A DNA stretch of 64,000 nt from Melanocharis versteri. Lineage: Eukaryota; Chordata; Aves; Passeriformes; Melanocharitidae. The position numbers and the translations under genes were made by a program. Where the stretch lies: the NCBI GenBank assembly GCA_013397845.1, contig VZTG01007409.1, positions 1,192,368 through 1,256,367 of the forward strand, given 5' to 3'. Shown here one piece after another: positions 1-12,300 of this stretch (its first letter is position 1; each line of letters begins with the position of its first letter). The notes beneath the pieces were generated by a model. That model ran no database searches, was not told the DNA's origin, and worked only from the letters and a program-made list of their open reading frames with translations.

Positions 1-796
1 AATACAGAGCTAGTCTATGCTCTTGTTTAGGAAGACAATTTTTTTCTTTAACTTTATGAATTAAAAATCCCTTCTTCTATGAAATCCTACATACCTTAGA
101 TAACATGAAACATTATGTGTGCTGTTAAGACTAAATCAATTAATTGTGATGTCCTGCAATTATTCATACTGGTGTATCTCTTTTAACCCCTCACTGAATC
201 TGAAAAAAAGTTCATCTGACCTTGCAAGTTTAAAGTGAAAATGTAAATTAGTTTTTCCATACTACAACTTTGATCCTTATACTGAATTATTTTTATATAT
301 AGGGAGGCTAGGAAAGGATTCGAATTTCTAATTTAAATTCTATCTCTTCAATTTTACCAGACTTTCAGGAGCATGGACTATACAAGACAAAACTGTGTTC
401 CCATCAAATAAAACTTATATTAATTTATTCCTGGAATGAGATTTTAAATATGAAATTTTGCTCCAAGGCAATTTTTTTTCTCTTTCTTAAACCTAGGGTA
501 AGATGAAACTATATATATAACAAAATGTTAACATTTCCTTAATTCCAAGAATTATACTTGACATTTTTAAAGGAAACCCTCGTCTCTCAAATGTCTTTTA
601 AAGGAAGTAAATTTTGAGGTAGTATCTTGGCCATATAGATTGTTTAGGAGTTTTTTGGGTTTGTTTTTTCGCGTGAGCATCTGAGATTATTTCTGGTAGA
701 CAAAGCAGCTAAGCTCCAATCCACAAAGACCACAGACATCTACACATTTTCCAGTTCATAAAATGTGCCATGAAAAAGAGCTCATTATAGGCATAT
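1..796. other. AT-rich non-coding DNA, nothing recognised
   Basis: This stretch is AT-rich and CpG-poor, with stops in all frames at the density expected by chance. There is no repeat family I recognise and no structured RNA. A let-7-like decamer at 615-624 lacks a pairing arm and was rejected. Confidence 0.7.
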
Positions 797-1143
797 TTAT
801 TTGAAAGATTTCTTGGTGTTCTGCTTGAAGAAATGATGGCTGATTTGAAATTGAGAAAAGTGCCATAAAATGGGTTCTTCAGCTTGATCAGGTTCAGTGA
901 AGATCGTAAAGGACTGTAAAAGCCTGGATTCATTCAGTCTTGTGCCTTTCCAAAGCTCCTGTGAATGTTTTGTATCATTGCTGTCAGATGTGATTTTCTC
1001 TGCTGCTGCAGATGTGCACAACAGATTTACTGTTACAAGTAATAGATAGTAAATTCCTGACATAGAGGCATTTAGGGCCACTGCCAGATGTCTCATTTTA
1101 ATAATACATTTGTATATCCTTCTTCCAGAGGGACAATTAAGCT
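797..1143 (-). other. Open frame with signal-peptide-like N-terminus, candidate exon
   Basis: A 99-codon frame on the minus strand starts with ATG at 1096 and ends with TAA at 797. Residues 1-30 look like a secretory signal: a basic start (MRH), a hydrophobic core containing YYLLLVTVNLL, then small residues CTSAAA as a plausible cleavage site. The rest is polar, with two N-glycosylation sequons (NDT and NES) and few cysteines. About 45 bases upstream of the ATG, a minus-strand splice-acceptor-like sequence (pyrimidine-rich then TTCACAG) ends at 1142. I do not recognise the protein. Hydrophobic starts arise by chance in AT-rich DNA, so this is a candidate rather than a gene call. Confidence 0.15.
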
Positions 1144-4100
1144 GTGAACAATAAAGATAAAATCATTGGAGGACAGGTATTACCACTTTATTGTTGTAGT
1201 CAATCTATGGTGCTCAATAAAATGGATGAATTTAGCTTTGGTTTTGTGTTGTTACAACAAGATTACTATTGCTTAGATCTCATTCAAAAAATAGTGGATA
1301 AGGACATGTCTTCATTACAGGTGTCTGCATGGGAAGAAGCTGGTCTGTTGCTCCAACTTTCCTCTGACAGTTTGGATGCAGAATTATCTCCATGAAACTC
1401 CAGAATGCATTAGGCAAATGTAGTCTCATTTCTATCCTCAGCAAATTAGGGATGTTGAGAGATCCGTTGGCTGGGTACTGACAATTTGTTATCTGTGCAA
1501 TTGAAGTGCCTGGGAAACACTGCCCAACCTTGTGAAGGGCTTATCTATTTGCTGCAGGTACAGGAAAACTTTGCAGAGAGGTTTCAATAACTACCTGCTT
1601 TCTAGCTTTCCCTTGGGCAGAGTTTTTCTTAGCTGGTACAAATAACAAGGGCTACATCCACAACTAAAGGGTGCCTGGGAGTCGCTCAATGTAAAAGCCT
1701 CAATCACAAAGAGAAAGAGACGGAGAGTGCAGGCCTAAATCATATCTTTACCTAAAATTACTAGGATCATGAAGACATTGTTAAAAGAAACAGTAAAAAG
1801 TCTGAAGCATCAACTGTAACATTAGGTGAGTCAAGACCTGACCTTTCCAGAAATTCAATATTGTTTGAATTGAATGAGAAATTCTGATATTGGTACTCGT
1901 TGCTCTGTTTGTCCCTGTGCCGCTCTTCAAGATACACTATATTCAGGTGTTAGCGTTAAGAGGTAGATTGACTATAACAATCAGAACAGAGAAGAAATAA
2001 AGGGATTACTGAGGGAAGTCTTCTCTAAAAACTTGTTGGTTTACAGTGTCTTACCTCACCTAAAGATGCCATAATTCTTTCCAGTCCACTCCTACACTTT
2101 GAGACTGATTGGCTTTGACTCTTGGCCTTCCTTTCTCATAATGCCTAAATGAGCAGTTGCATGAACCCAAACTGCCCTTGTCCTGGCTTGCAGGGGCCTT
2201 GAAAATGGTAACAAAATGTGGCTGTGGGCAGTGAGCCCTCCGGACTGTTGTTTCCAATGATGGCAGTTGTCTGAAATTGGCAGTAGCAGAATGTGGCACA
2301 GCCCCTGTTCCTGTCTCCCATTTTCAGGGCCTTTCTATGGCTGAGTCAGACCTTTAGGGTGGTGTCCTGTCTCTCTGGGTCACCTGGGAGATGCCTCCTG
2401 CTGAAGGCTAAGCAAGGTGGGCAGTGTGCCCCGTATTCATGTACTCCAGAACCTCTGGGATGCACATTAGGGTCAGAAGTGGCCGTGTTCTCTCCTCACA
2501 GATTGGGGGAAAAACATTTGCGGAGGTGAGGAATGAGCTTTTAAATCTTCCAGTACATCCATCAAGCTAGAGTGCAGGGAAACCATGATGTAGGCCTGCA
2601 TCTGCCTTCAGTTTAAACATATCCCTTGTGATGCAGAAGAGACAGGGAAGGGGTATAAAAAATACACTTTTGAAAAGTTTTGTTTTGAGGATGACGGTTG
2701 GAGAATCCCTCTCTTTTCACAGTCATAGGAACATCGTTTAGTGTACATTATAGCTTCCCACCACAGGGTCTCCCTAAACTCCGGTCTGAAGGAAACATGT
2801 TTGACTACAATCAATCTGGATCACATACTTCAGTATATTCAATTTACAAGTGTCCTTCTTCAAACTACCCCTCCTTTCCTAGTAAAAATGAGACAGCTTT
2901 AGACAGACAGTTTTAAGAATTATCCCGTGGGTACTGTTAAAGAGACCTATTCATAGATACTCATGTGTTAGCCACATGTGTGTCACTGACAGTAAGTACA
3001 CAGAACCTAATGGTGATGGGGTAATGAAAATAGCCAAAATCATGGCAAATCATGAAAAAAAAAAACCTGTGCAAATTTCTTTTAAAAACAGTCAATTAAC
3101 AAGCCACTGGTCTATCAACATGGAATATCAGAATAAGAAGAAAAGCTATTAATGGTCCTACCAAGCCATCATTAGCAATTATTAGTTTTCTTCAGACACA
3201 TCCTACTCCCCTTCCTCCCCACTGCCTTACATTTTTCTTTGTAAATATTATAAACCGAGTGCCAAATTGCTTCCTTGGTTTCAGCAGTCCAGAAAGTCTC
3301 CCTGGCATAAATCAACCTGCTTTGGAGACATCTCCCTTCAGCTTGGTCTGGCAGATTAACAATGAAAAGGGAAGAGACAATGGTATAGTCAGACGGCTCT
3401 CCAAAAGACACATTAGTTGAGAGCTAATAGCTGATTAGCAAAATCTTCCCATCATTTAAAGATGCATTTTCCTTAGTGATGAAAACCAGGTCTCCTTGCA
3501 CCTCGAGTAAGTGTCTGGTCTTCTAGGTCAGTTCCAGGGTAGGTTTATGTTGCGATTAGGATGGAGTCTGCAGTTTGGGTAGGCATATGTGCAAGTTAGC
3601 TTTTAATGTCAGGATTTGGACAAGATTCAGGGCTGTAGCTGCAGCAAAACTAGAGAAGCACACTCAAACTGAATTGTGTGCTGCTGTTGGGGTCCAGTCA
3701 AGCTAATAAACTACCTGAGGCCTTGAGTGAGGTGAGAGCAGAGAACACACTTCAGCACTGTCCTCTGCGGTGATTTCAGCATTACCTCTTCACAGAAAGG
3801 CAAGTAATGCCATCTTCCTCGGTGTTGAAGAGTGCATTGGTGTTCTACGTTGCTTTTCCTCTGTAAGACAAAGTGATCATCTGTGTGGAATTTGCAGCAT
3901 GTGAGCTATGGTTATCTCTAGTCTTGAGAACTACATTAGTGCAGATAATTACTGGTAACTACTGCATCCAATCTACTTTAAATTCTGACAAATGATTCCA
4001 TGAGCAGTTTTCCTTCTCGGTCTGCTGTTGCATAAGCCCAGCTTTTAAAGATGCCGCAATACAAGGATATATGAACATAAAAGAAGTTGCAACTAGGTGA

Positions 4101-4504
4101 ATATTCAGGGTCAATTATACATATTTCAAAAAATTCATAAATAATTTAATGATTTATAAATAACAGCTTTCTCTATTTAATCCAGTTTTATCATCAGATT
4201 GTAAATCCTTTATAAAATGTAAAATAGGATTTTGCTACAGAAATACTTTTCTGTGAAAGAGCTCACATACAAAAAATGGTTTTTTAAATATCTGTGACTT
4301 TTTGGTCTTGCTTAATTTTTTACTGTTGTTTCTTCAATAATACGAAATATTAATTATAAATAATATTTTTAAACACTATGGAAATCTATTAAAACCCATT
4401 ATTGTTGGAAAATGTTGTAATATTCTTTAGAGCGTCTACTAAATAGATAAAGAATAAATGGATTGCCGTAAGTAAAGATGCAATTTAGCCTGAGTCTAGC
4501 AGGA
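1144..4504. other. Non-coding DNA, nothing recognised
   Basis: Mostly AT-rich unique sequence. About 2080-2530 is somewhat richer in G+C and carries short frames on both strands with no family resemblance. No transposon ends, RNA genes or exon-like splice-site pairs stood out. Confidence 0.6.
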
Positions 4505-4507
4505 CTA

Positions 4508-4560
<53 letters not shown>

Positions 4561-4632
4561 CTACATCTATATCATCTATATCATCTACATCATCTATATC
4601 TATATCTAATCTATAGCTATAGCTATATTAAT
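4505..4632. repeat. (ATCT)n microsatellite with degenerate tail
   Basis: A nearly pure ATCT tetranucleotide array runs from about 4508 to 4562. It decays into CATCTA/TATCTA variants and ends in a short AGCTAT run near 4625. The pure core is likely length-polymorphic. No transposon is joined to it that I can recognise. Confidence 0.95.
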
Positions 4633-4639
4633 GTATATT

Positions 4640-5958
4640 GAAAAAAAGAAAATAGAGCTATACAAGACACATAAACACCACTCCTTTTCCCAGAAGCACC
4701 TACACTAATGTCTGCCAGATACAATTTTCATGTAAGATTCCTTACAACATTAATGTTTCTAAGTCTTGTGATACGTATCTTTTTGGTTTTTCCCAAAAGC
4801 TGTAATTGTAAAAGTAAAGGGACTAAGAAGGAGCCTTGTCTTTCTTTAAAAATCTTAACATTGTCTCCTATCTGAAAGCTTGTACAAATGTATTGACTAA
4901 ATCTGTTTGACTTTTGTAGTCACCTGGACACTGAGAGGCATATTTGCAGAAGCTGAAACAGCATCTTCTCAGTATTTGGGTAACTGAACGTCTCCCATCA
5001 TTGCCGAAGCATTCTCTGATTGTACGACTACCACAATAAACAACAGAGAGGCCACACTCCTCTCCTCAAGCCTTGGATCCCCGATTTTCCATCTTGCTCA
5101 GCTACTGTTTCATTCCCTGCCTCCGTTTTGGACTGCCCCAGTTAGCTGCCACTGTGACGAAGCTCAGGAGTGGCTAAATGGGGTTCATTCCAGATAACAT
5201 GACTGTGTCAATCTGACCTCAGCCTATCCTAAACAATCTTCTGACAGCATCCCAAGCTTCAAACACCCATATAGGTCTTCATGGTACTCACTAAGTAAGG
5301 CAATAAATAACTTCAGTCCTCCCTGGCATCTCTGACACACTCTCTTTGCTGTCTTAGGCACTTTTAACTGGAACAAACATTAAATGAGTAAAAAGAACAT
5401 CTCAGAGACTCATGGTACTGCAGACCACTCTGGACAAACTGCTATATAGTGTTTAATGATTTGTCTGATAATCAATATAAGTTGATTTTAACCATTTGTG
5501 CTAAATCCCTGAGGATTAGAATTTCTGGATGTTTTAATGCTATTGGGAACCACTGAAAATCCACCGACTAAGTAATGATTTGTATGTTTCTTCAGTTACT
5601 CCTGACAGCTCAAACTTGTTCCTATTCATTTTGTACCCAGACAACTGTCTGAACTTTTCAGTGTATTCTAAGAATTTTGTGTACAGGCCTTTACAAATCA
5701 CTTTAAACCAGAGTAAAATAGCAATCTGAATGCCACCTAAGTTGTAACACTTATGTAACATTTCTCTGGGCACTAAGAGAGAGCCCTGCTTGGTTTATCC
5801 TATGTAGCAAGCATTGATGTCTGAGCTTAGCTTCAGCACATGAGGGGTTGTACTGGAACTGGCACACCTATGCTTGAAACTCAGGCTATATAACTGGACT
5901 CTCTGAGTCAAACCTCAGCTTCCTCAGGGCAGGGCTGTTAGCTGTTCTTGCTGGAGAC
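4640..5958. other. Non-coding DNA, nothing recognised
   Basis: Single-copy-looking sequence with base composition typical of the window. Only short chance frames are present. No repeats or RNA genes were seen. Confidence 0.6.
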
Positions 5959-7745
5959 TTAAAGAGGAAACATTTACCTATTGCCCATTTTTCCTCCAAG
6001 TCTGGTTTGCAGCATGCAGAAATTGCAGCTCAGAAGTGTTTTGGTAGGAACCACCCTGTTCTCTGGGGCCCGGTCAGGTTAGGCACAGTCCCACAAGTGG
6101 AGGCAGCAATACCTCAGCTCCACTATTTACAGGGACACCAGGACTATCTTTTGGTTATGAGCTGTTTAGCTGCCCAAATTCCAGTAAGGCTCCTCTGCAA
6201 CCTGTGCCCTCTCTGCCGCTCTCAGGAGCTGTGGGATGCTCTGGAAGTGGTGAAGTGTGGTCATTGACAGGAGAGATGGGGGGGAACTGCACCATCTGCA
6301 CTGCTACCACCCCTCATTCTGAGCCATTCTGAGATTGTGTCGTTTCAAATTCACAGACTGTTAATGGGTAAACATAATTTGGTCCTTTAAATCAAGAGCT
6401 CATACTACAGCAGCCTGTCATACCTTTAAGCCTGTCAGAACTTTAAGCGAAAGATTTCCTTAAGGAAAGGCTGAGGTTTTAGTCAATGCCAAGTATACCC
6501 AAGATTTTATCTGTCCCTCTTGCAGAGGAGCAACTGTCTTAGCCAGTCTGCACACAGCTTGCCCTGCTCCTGCTTGTCTACAGAGCCAGAAATGGACTCA
6601 GCAGCCCCGTGTTCACCAGTCCCCTTATCCAGGGAGGGAGTAAACTCCTCCAAAAGAGATGCAAGCTTCTTCTACACTGCATCTCTCAGGCAATTCACCT
6701 GTTCAAAAAGGTATATTGCATATGCGTGACTTCACTGGGTGGCTGGTGGCCTGGTGTCTGGTGATGAAGCAGGGGCTGGCTGAAGAGCTCAGGGTCTGGC
6801 AAACCAAGAGGAGGCTGAGAGAAACTGCCTTGGCGGAACTGTTGAACTGGGTAGTGCCATATTCTCAGGAAAGATAGGACAGCATGTCATACCAGAGTGA
6901 CTGATTTGGAGGGGAATACTATGTATAGCAGTGTGGGTCTCCAGGTCATGCATGATTCTGGTGACCTGCAGAAATGTGTCAGTAGGTCATTCCCAGGCCA
7001 CCTGGAGAAACCCACTGGAGGGTATTGGGAGAGATGGGTGCACCTGAGGTATCATTTACTTTCAGAATGCCTTGAAAAATCACACTGCAAAGTGCGTGAT
7101 GGGGAGCTCCCCATTCACAGCAGGAGCCAATATCCGGAGACAATTTGTGCCAGCAGTGCTGAGAACAAGGAAGGGGTCCATATTCTTTCTCAGAAATAGA
7201 GGCAACTTACAGAGGCAAAGAAGAATGAAACAGTGATCCACACGACTGGCTGTAGGCAGTCAGTGCTGACTGCAGCGTCCCTGCTGGATAGCTCTCTCTT
7301 GCCTTCTCGGCAGCATAAGACAGTGGTTTTTTTGTTGACAGCTGCAAGAAAAACAAAAGGCTGGGGAAAAGCTCACTCCCAGCACTCCTTACCTTCTTCA
7401 CAGAGGGAGGTCTGGAGCAGGGAGAGCTCAGCAGGGGTGAGGCTGGCGTTTGGGGAGTGATGGCTGGGCTGGGGGGAGACAACAGGAAGCAAGAACCCAC
7501 TGTCTCCCTGCCCGGTGCAAACACACACAGACTTAACCTACAGCTGAACTTTTGCCCTTGAGTGACCAGTGCCATTAGGACGCAGGTCAAAAGGTTGCAG
7601 GGTGACAGAAAATGGAACTTTATTGAATGAAAGAGAAAATGAAAAAAATTCCTTTGTTTGCTTAACTCCGTGTGGTTTGTATAGCCACTGTGATCCCATA
7701 ATGGAGTCCAGAGTGAAAAAGTAACTTGATTTATCACATGCAAAG
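5959..7745. other. GC-elevated, open-frame-dense block of unknown nature
   Basis: This block is visibly richer in G+C than its flanks. The plus strand carries four short frames in succession (6007-6267, 6520-6729, 6659-6877, 6897-7199), and the minus strand carries the longest frame of the window (7207-7743, 178 codons). The minus product is rich in Ser, Pro and Leu, without domains or motifs I recognise. A minus-strand AATAAA lies at 7619-7624. Higher G+C lowers stop frequency and may explain the open frames. A degraded mobile element or lncRNA exons are alternatives, and I cannot choose between them. Confidence 0.3.
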
Positions 7746-8552
7746 AAAAAAAAAAAAAAGGAAGAGGGATTTTACTAAGGGGATAACTAAAAAAAAAAAC
7801 AGTGAAAGACTAAAACCCTCAAATCCCTAAAACATTAGAATAAATGTGACTTTAATCAAGAGAAGCCCTTTTATAGATATGAGGGTGAGGAAGATTTTTC
7901 ATTTTTTAGGAACAAGCGTATATTAAGAACACCAGTGTATATATCAGTGTACATGAGGGATACCAGAGAGGCATGTTAAAAGAATATTCTTCCTGTATGA
8001 GTCAGGAAAAATGTACACATATATGAGCATCTGGCTTAAAAATATTTTGGTTTGACATATGTTTGAGTGCCAAGGTCATAGCTCTATATGCATAATCCAC
8101 ATGCATTTATATGCAAATGCAAAACCCAGATATTTAAAATCCATTTCAGGAAAGGAAACATCTCTGGATAAGTAGAGAGAAAAAGGGTTCAACTAGTAGG
8201 GCTCTGTTTGGAATTGGAGATTCCAAATGAACTTCGCTAAATGTAAAATGGAATTTCAGCATGTTTGACAAGCTTATTATGCATTTGGTTTTTTCATTTC
8301 TCGACATAATGTGGTCCGTCAATAAAGATACAACTGGTTAAAATCAGATGTTTTAAAATACCAGATTTTTAATGGACTGGCATATTCTGAATCAGATCCA
8401 AAGAATTTTAAGGGTTAATATTCTAATTCTGAGCTGTCTCAACAATGAGATAGAAATCAGTGGAGCTAGAGCACAAGAAATTGAATTAAATCTATAGCTG
8501 TTCCAGGTAGAAATACTCAGGATATATAGATAATCCCAGAAACACTTAAATG

Positions 8553-8571
8553 AAAAAAAAAAAAAAAAAAA
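8553..8571. repeat. Poly(A) run, 19 bases
   Basis: An uninterrupted run of 19 A. The bases after it show no obvious duplicate upstream, so there is no support for a retrotransposed insertion. Confidence 0.9.
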
Positions 8572-8843
8572 GTCTTTAAGTGAATTAAATGTTTCATGAT
8601 CTGTCTTTCAGAGCACGGAGGAACAGATTTTGCCACCTGTGTGCAAATGTAACTGCCGTGGATGAGATGAGGGGTACCGTACCCAGTCTTTGCATAAATA
8701 CTACTTGAGGGCCAAGGGGCTGAGATGCTGCTGGGTATGAATAAGGCATCAAAGGCTGCCTTCCAGATGGGCCTCTCACCTCTCTGTTACTCTTCACCTT
8801 TCCTTTGCATTGTCTCTTTCTCTTTCCCTCTCCTGTTCATCAG

Positions 8844-9320
8844 TCAGTCCACAACCTGCAGGGCTGCAGCAATTGCACCTACATCTCTGGTGTGCCCCAC
8901 AGCCTCTTCTTTTTGATCCCAGTGAACAACCAAACCTCCTGGCCTGACACTTAGCTCTAGAGAGTGACATCCTCTGTAGGGTGTGTCTCCAAGGGTCCTC
9001 ATTTCCAGAATATATTTATGTCTTGCTAATTCTTTTTTGCATTGTGTCACAAGCACAGGCCTTTTTTTTTTTTTCTCATCCATATAGCTAAAACTCATAT
9101 CCAGACTAGTTTTGGTGTTGCAGTCACGTATCTCACTTACTGCAATATCCCGTGCTTTTGTTTCTGACAACTGCAACTGTGCTCTCATCATATCTGTTTG
9201 GACTGCTGCTGTCAAGATCGTTATCCCCATCTGTTGCCCTGAGTCTGTCATAACTCTGTCTCTTTGCGCTGTCTCCTCCTTCTCTGTTATAACAAATGCA
9301 CCGCCTTTCCCTGTTCCCAC
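8844..9320 (-). other. 158-codon open frame, unrecognised
   Basis: An uninterrupted minus-strand frame ending in TGA at 8844. It is bounded upstream by an in-frame TAG directly before the first codon, which is GTG rather than ATG; the first internal ATG is about 24 codons in. The product is hydrophilic with mixed charge and has a KKKK run near the middle, encoded by an A tract. There is no signal peptide, membrane segment or known domain. The opposite strand is also open for long stretches, which argues for a stop-poor composition rather than selection on a protein. Confidence 0.12.
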
Positions 9321-12300
9321 CTAAATGACACTGTAATCAGTACTAAAAGGCTAACTGCTACCTCCATTAGGATTGTGTTATCAATTTCCATCGTCTCCTT
9401 TCCAATTTTCAGCCATGCATTTTCAATTTTTCATCTTTCTCTCCACCTAGGAGTGGGAGGAAATCCCCATGAACTCATGCAAACCTACTTTGTTTCCTGA
9501 CCTCAAAAAGTGCTATTGCAATTTCCATCAGCTCTCCTGTCAGGCTGTCTGATTCCATCTAGTGTAAGCACTCAGACCCCTGAAATCTTCCTTTTTTTGT
9601 TCTCCTTGTACAATGCCTAAAGCAATGTGGTCCTCATTCCTGACTAAGTGTTCCAGTTTGCTTGGGTAATATATAAATAATATAAATAATAATTCGTAAT
9701 AACCTTCTTGGTCAGACAAAGCTAAATAAAGAGTAATTCCATTAGCTCTAAGCATATAAAACCCATGTTTATATGGGTATAATGGATAACAAAAATGTTT
9801 CTCTTTACTTCAATTTTTCTGTTCACCTACAGAGACTAATAATCACCGTACACCTCCCCTTACACTCCCCAAGAATGTAGAAAATGTGGCTTTAAGAAAA
9901 ATGTATAATGAAGTGTATTTCATGTGCAATATTTTGAACGAACTTTGAGGCAGTGAACTAAATGCCTATGAAATTCCTTAAAATGCTACTTTAGTATAAA
10001 CTTGTTTGTACATGAAATCTTGAAGGCACTATAAGTTTCTTTCTTCGTTCCCTCTTTTTTCCTCTCACAAGCATAGTTAGGCACATCATAGTTTACTGGC
10101 TTGCAACTTGTCTCTTTGAAAATATTAAAAGCTGCTTTTAAGATCATGAAAAGAATCTGAAAGAAGAATTTTATATTTTGTGAAGAAAACTTTGTCCTGG
10201 TCTAAAATCCTTTATGCCAAGTTTCAGTGAATTTTTACTGCCAAGTTATACACTTCCTCTAACAATTTATAATGCTTCCAGACAATTTGGCTAGATGGTA
10301 TTGTTATCAAAATGCTAAAAGAAAAACTCAACAACTCATTATATTGGGGAACTAATGTCAGTAGACAGTTATTATGACTTTTAGTGTTGTTTCTGTTCAG
10401 CAGGTATTAACATGTTTGGAGAAAGGGAAAAAAGGATGGTAATAAAGGCTAGAATTTTTTTTGTGGGTGGGTGAATGATTTTTCTTCCACACACTGCCAA
10501 AGACAGAACGTAATTTGTGGAAGACATTGTTCAAAGCAGAGATATTTTGGGAGCAAAAGTATTGTGCATTGTATATGTTATGCCAATCTTTGGGGAGGTC
10601 ATGTCAGAGTGGTGGGAGAAGTTTTGGGAAAAAAAAACCAAACAAACCAACAACAAGCCCCACTGCATTTCATTATCTTCAACAACTCACCAGGAATCTG
10701 GTACCTGAAAAATATGAATTTTGCAATTAAACTTGTCTTTCTCAACCATAATATCTGCTAGACAATATATATGGATCCTTCAAAACGAAGCTGATTTATT
10801 CTGTGCAGTGATAGAGGGTTTCTTCTTCTGTTACAGAAGGGAGTGTAAAAAAGGTTTAAGATTTATGGTGGAGTTCTGAAAGAACCTAACACCTCTGCTT
10901 GGCAGGGACAAAGCCTCTGTGGATGGAGAGATTTGGAGTGCAGTGGCAGTTTAGATGATTCATTTAGGCTGAAGAGATGACATGTACATAGTTGAAGTTA
11001 AAGGCTATGAATCCCACTCATAGAAACTACCTAAGCTAATTTTGGCACTCTTCGTTGTGCGTGTAAAGAATCAACTTCTGACCACTGCCGGTAGCATCAC
11101 AACAGCAGTCATGGTGTTGAATGCAGACAGAAGGCATTTATACAAAAGCAGCAAGATGATCCCATTTAATATTTAAAAAGCTTACCATAAAAAAAATATG
11201 GCTTACTTGGCAAAACAAATACAATACTTACAAAACAGAACAAAAATAGGTTAATCACTTCTCGGATATTTGCAAATGCCATGTGCAATCAGGCCATAGC
11301 ATCTCTGTGAAAACTGCCAGTTTATTCTTGTACTGAGAGAGAGGGGCTACTGCTGGGAAATAACTGAGATGTTCCCTCATTTAACACAGACCACAGAACA
11401 GCTGCCGGATATGAATGCCTTTCAGTCACCATTGATCAGGAATCGATTCAAATTAGTGACCTAGAAATAAAAGGCTGCATATTAAAGAACAAATTTCCTA
11501 TACCATTCTGTCTTCGGTAATGAGAAATGCAACTGTCTGCCACGTTTAACTTCCAGCTGTCAAATGCAGAAGAAATAGATAACCTCAAAGCATGACAATA
11601 TGAAAAAGATCTCTAAAACTTCAGTCATTTCTCCTGTTAAGTGCTTTTCCTTTTGTTTTGTTTGTGTTTGTTCAGCAGCTTCCTCACCAAAGTTGGCAGT
11701 TAGGTGTTTACAATATTAGGCAAACATAGGAAACTAATATTTTGTTTTCCACACTTTCTTATAAAACCTGGCTTTAGAAATGGTTTTTCATTCCTAAGCT
11801 TCTTGTATTACGCTAAAACCCACAGGGAGGGTGTGCTTTTAAGTGCTAGGCTAAAGCACTCAAAATTTGGATTCCAATCCTTGGCTTTGCAAGGACTACC
11901 TCCATGGCCTTGGCAAGCTGCTCATATTTTCTCCATCTCAGATTTCCATTTAAAAATGGAGAAAACTAATGTTTCCCTATCCTGGGAATATTTTGAAACT
12001 AAAGTCACAGGTAACTGAAAGACACTCTGCTATGCATATACGAACGACCAATCTGACAATCTTACTTGGCTCTTTAGACTAGCTAATGTTTCCTTTGAAG
12101 GCTGAGTTGGGAATGCAAGGCTGAAATGTAAGATTTACAGATATAATTTCCATGCTTATGGTCCCTAGAGATGAAAACAAACAACATTCCCCTCTCCCCA
12201 ACCACTGAAGAAAATGGGTCAATCGAAAATTATCACAGTGACAGGTTTTTCCTTTCATTAGGATTACAAAACACTCAGCGTTAGTAAGAATTGTGGAGAT

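Noticed and set aside
615..624. TGAGGTAGTA, matching the let-7 seed
   Set aside because: The following bases diverge from let-7 and no complementary arm lies within 80 bases, so no hairpin precursor is possible.
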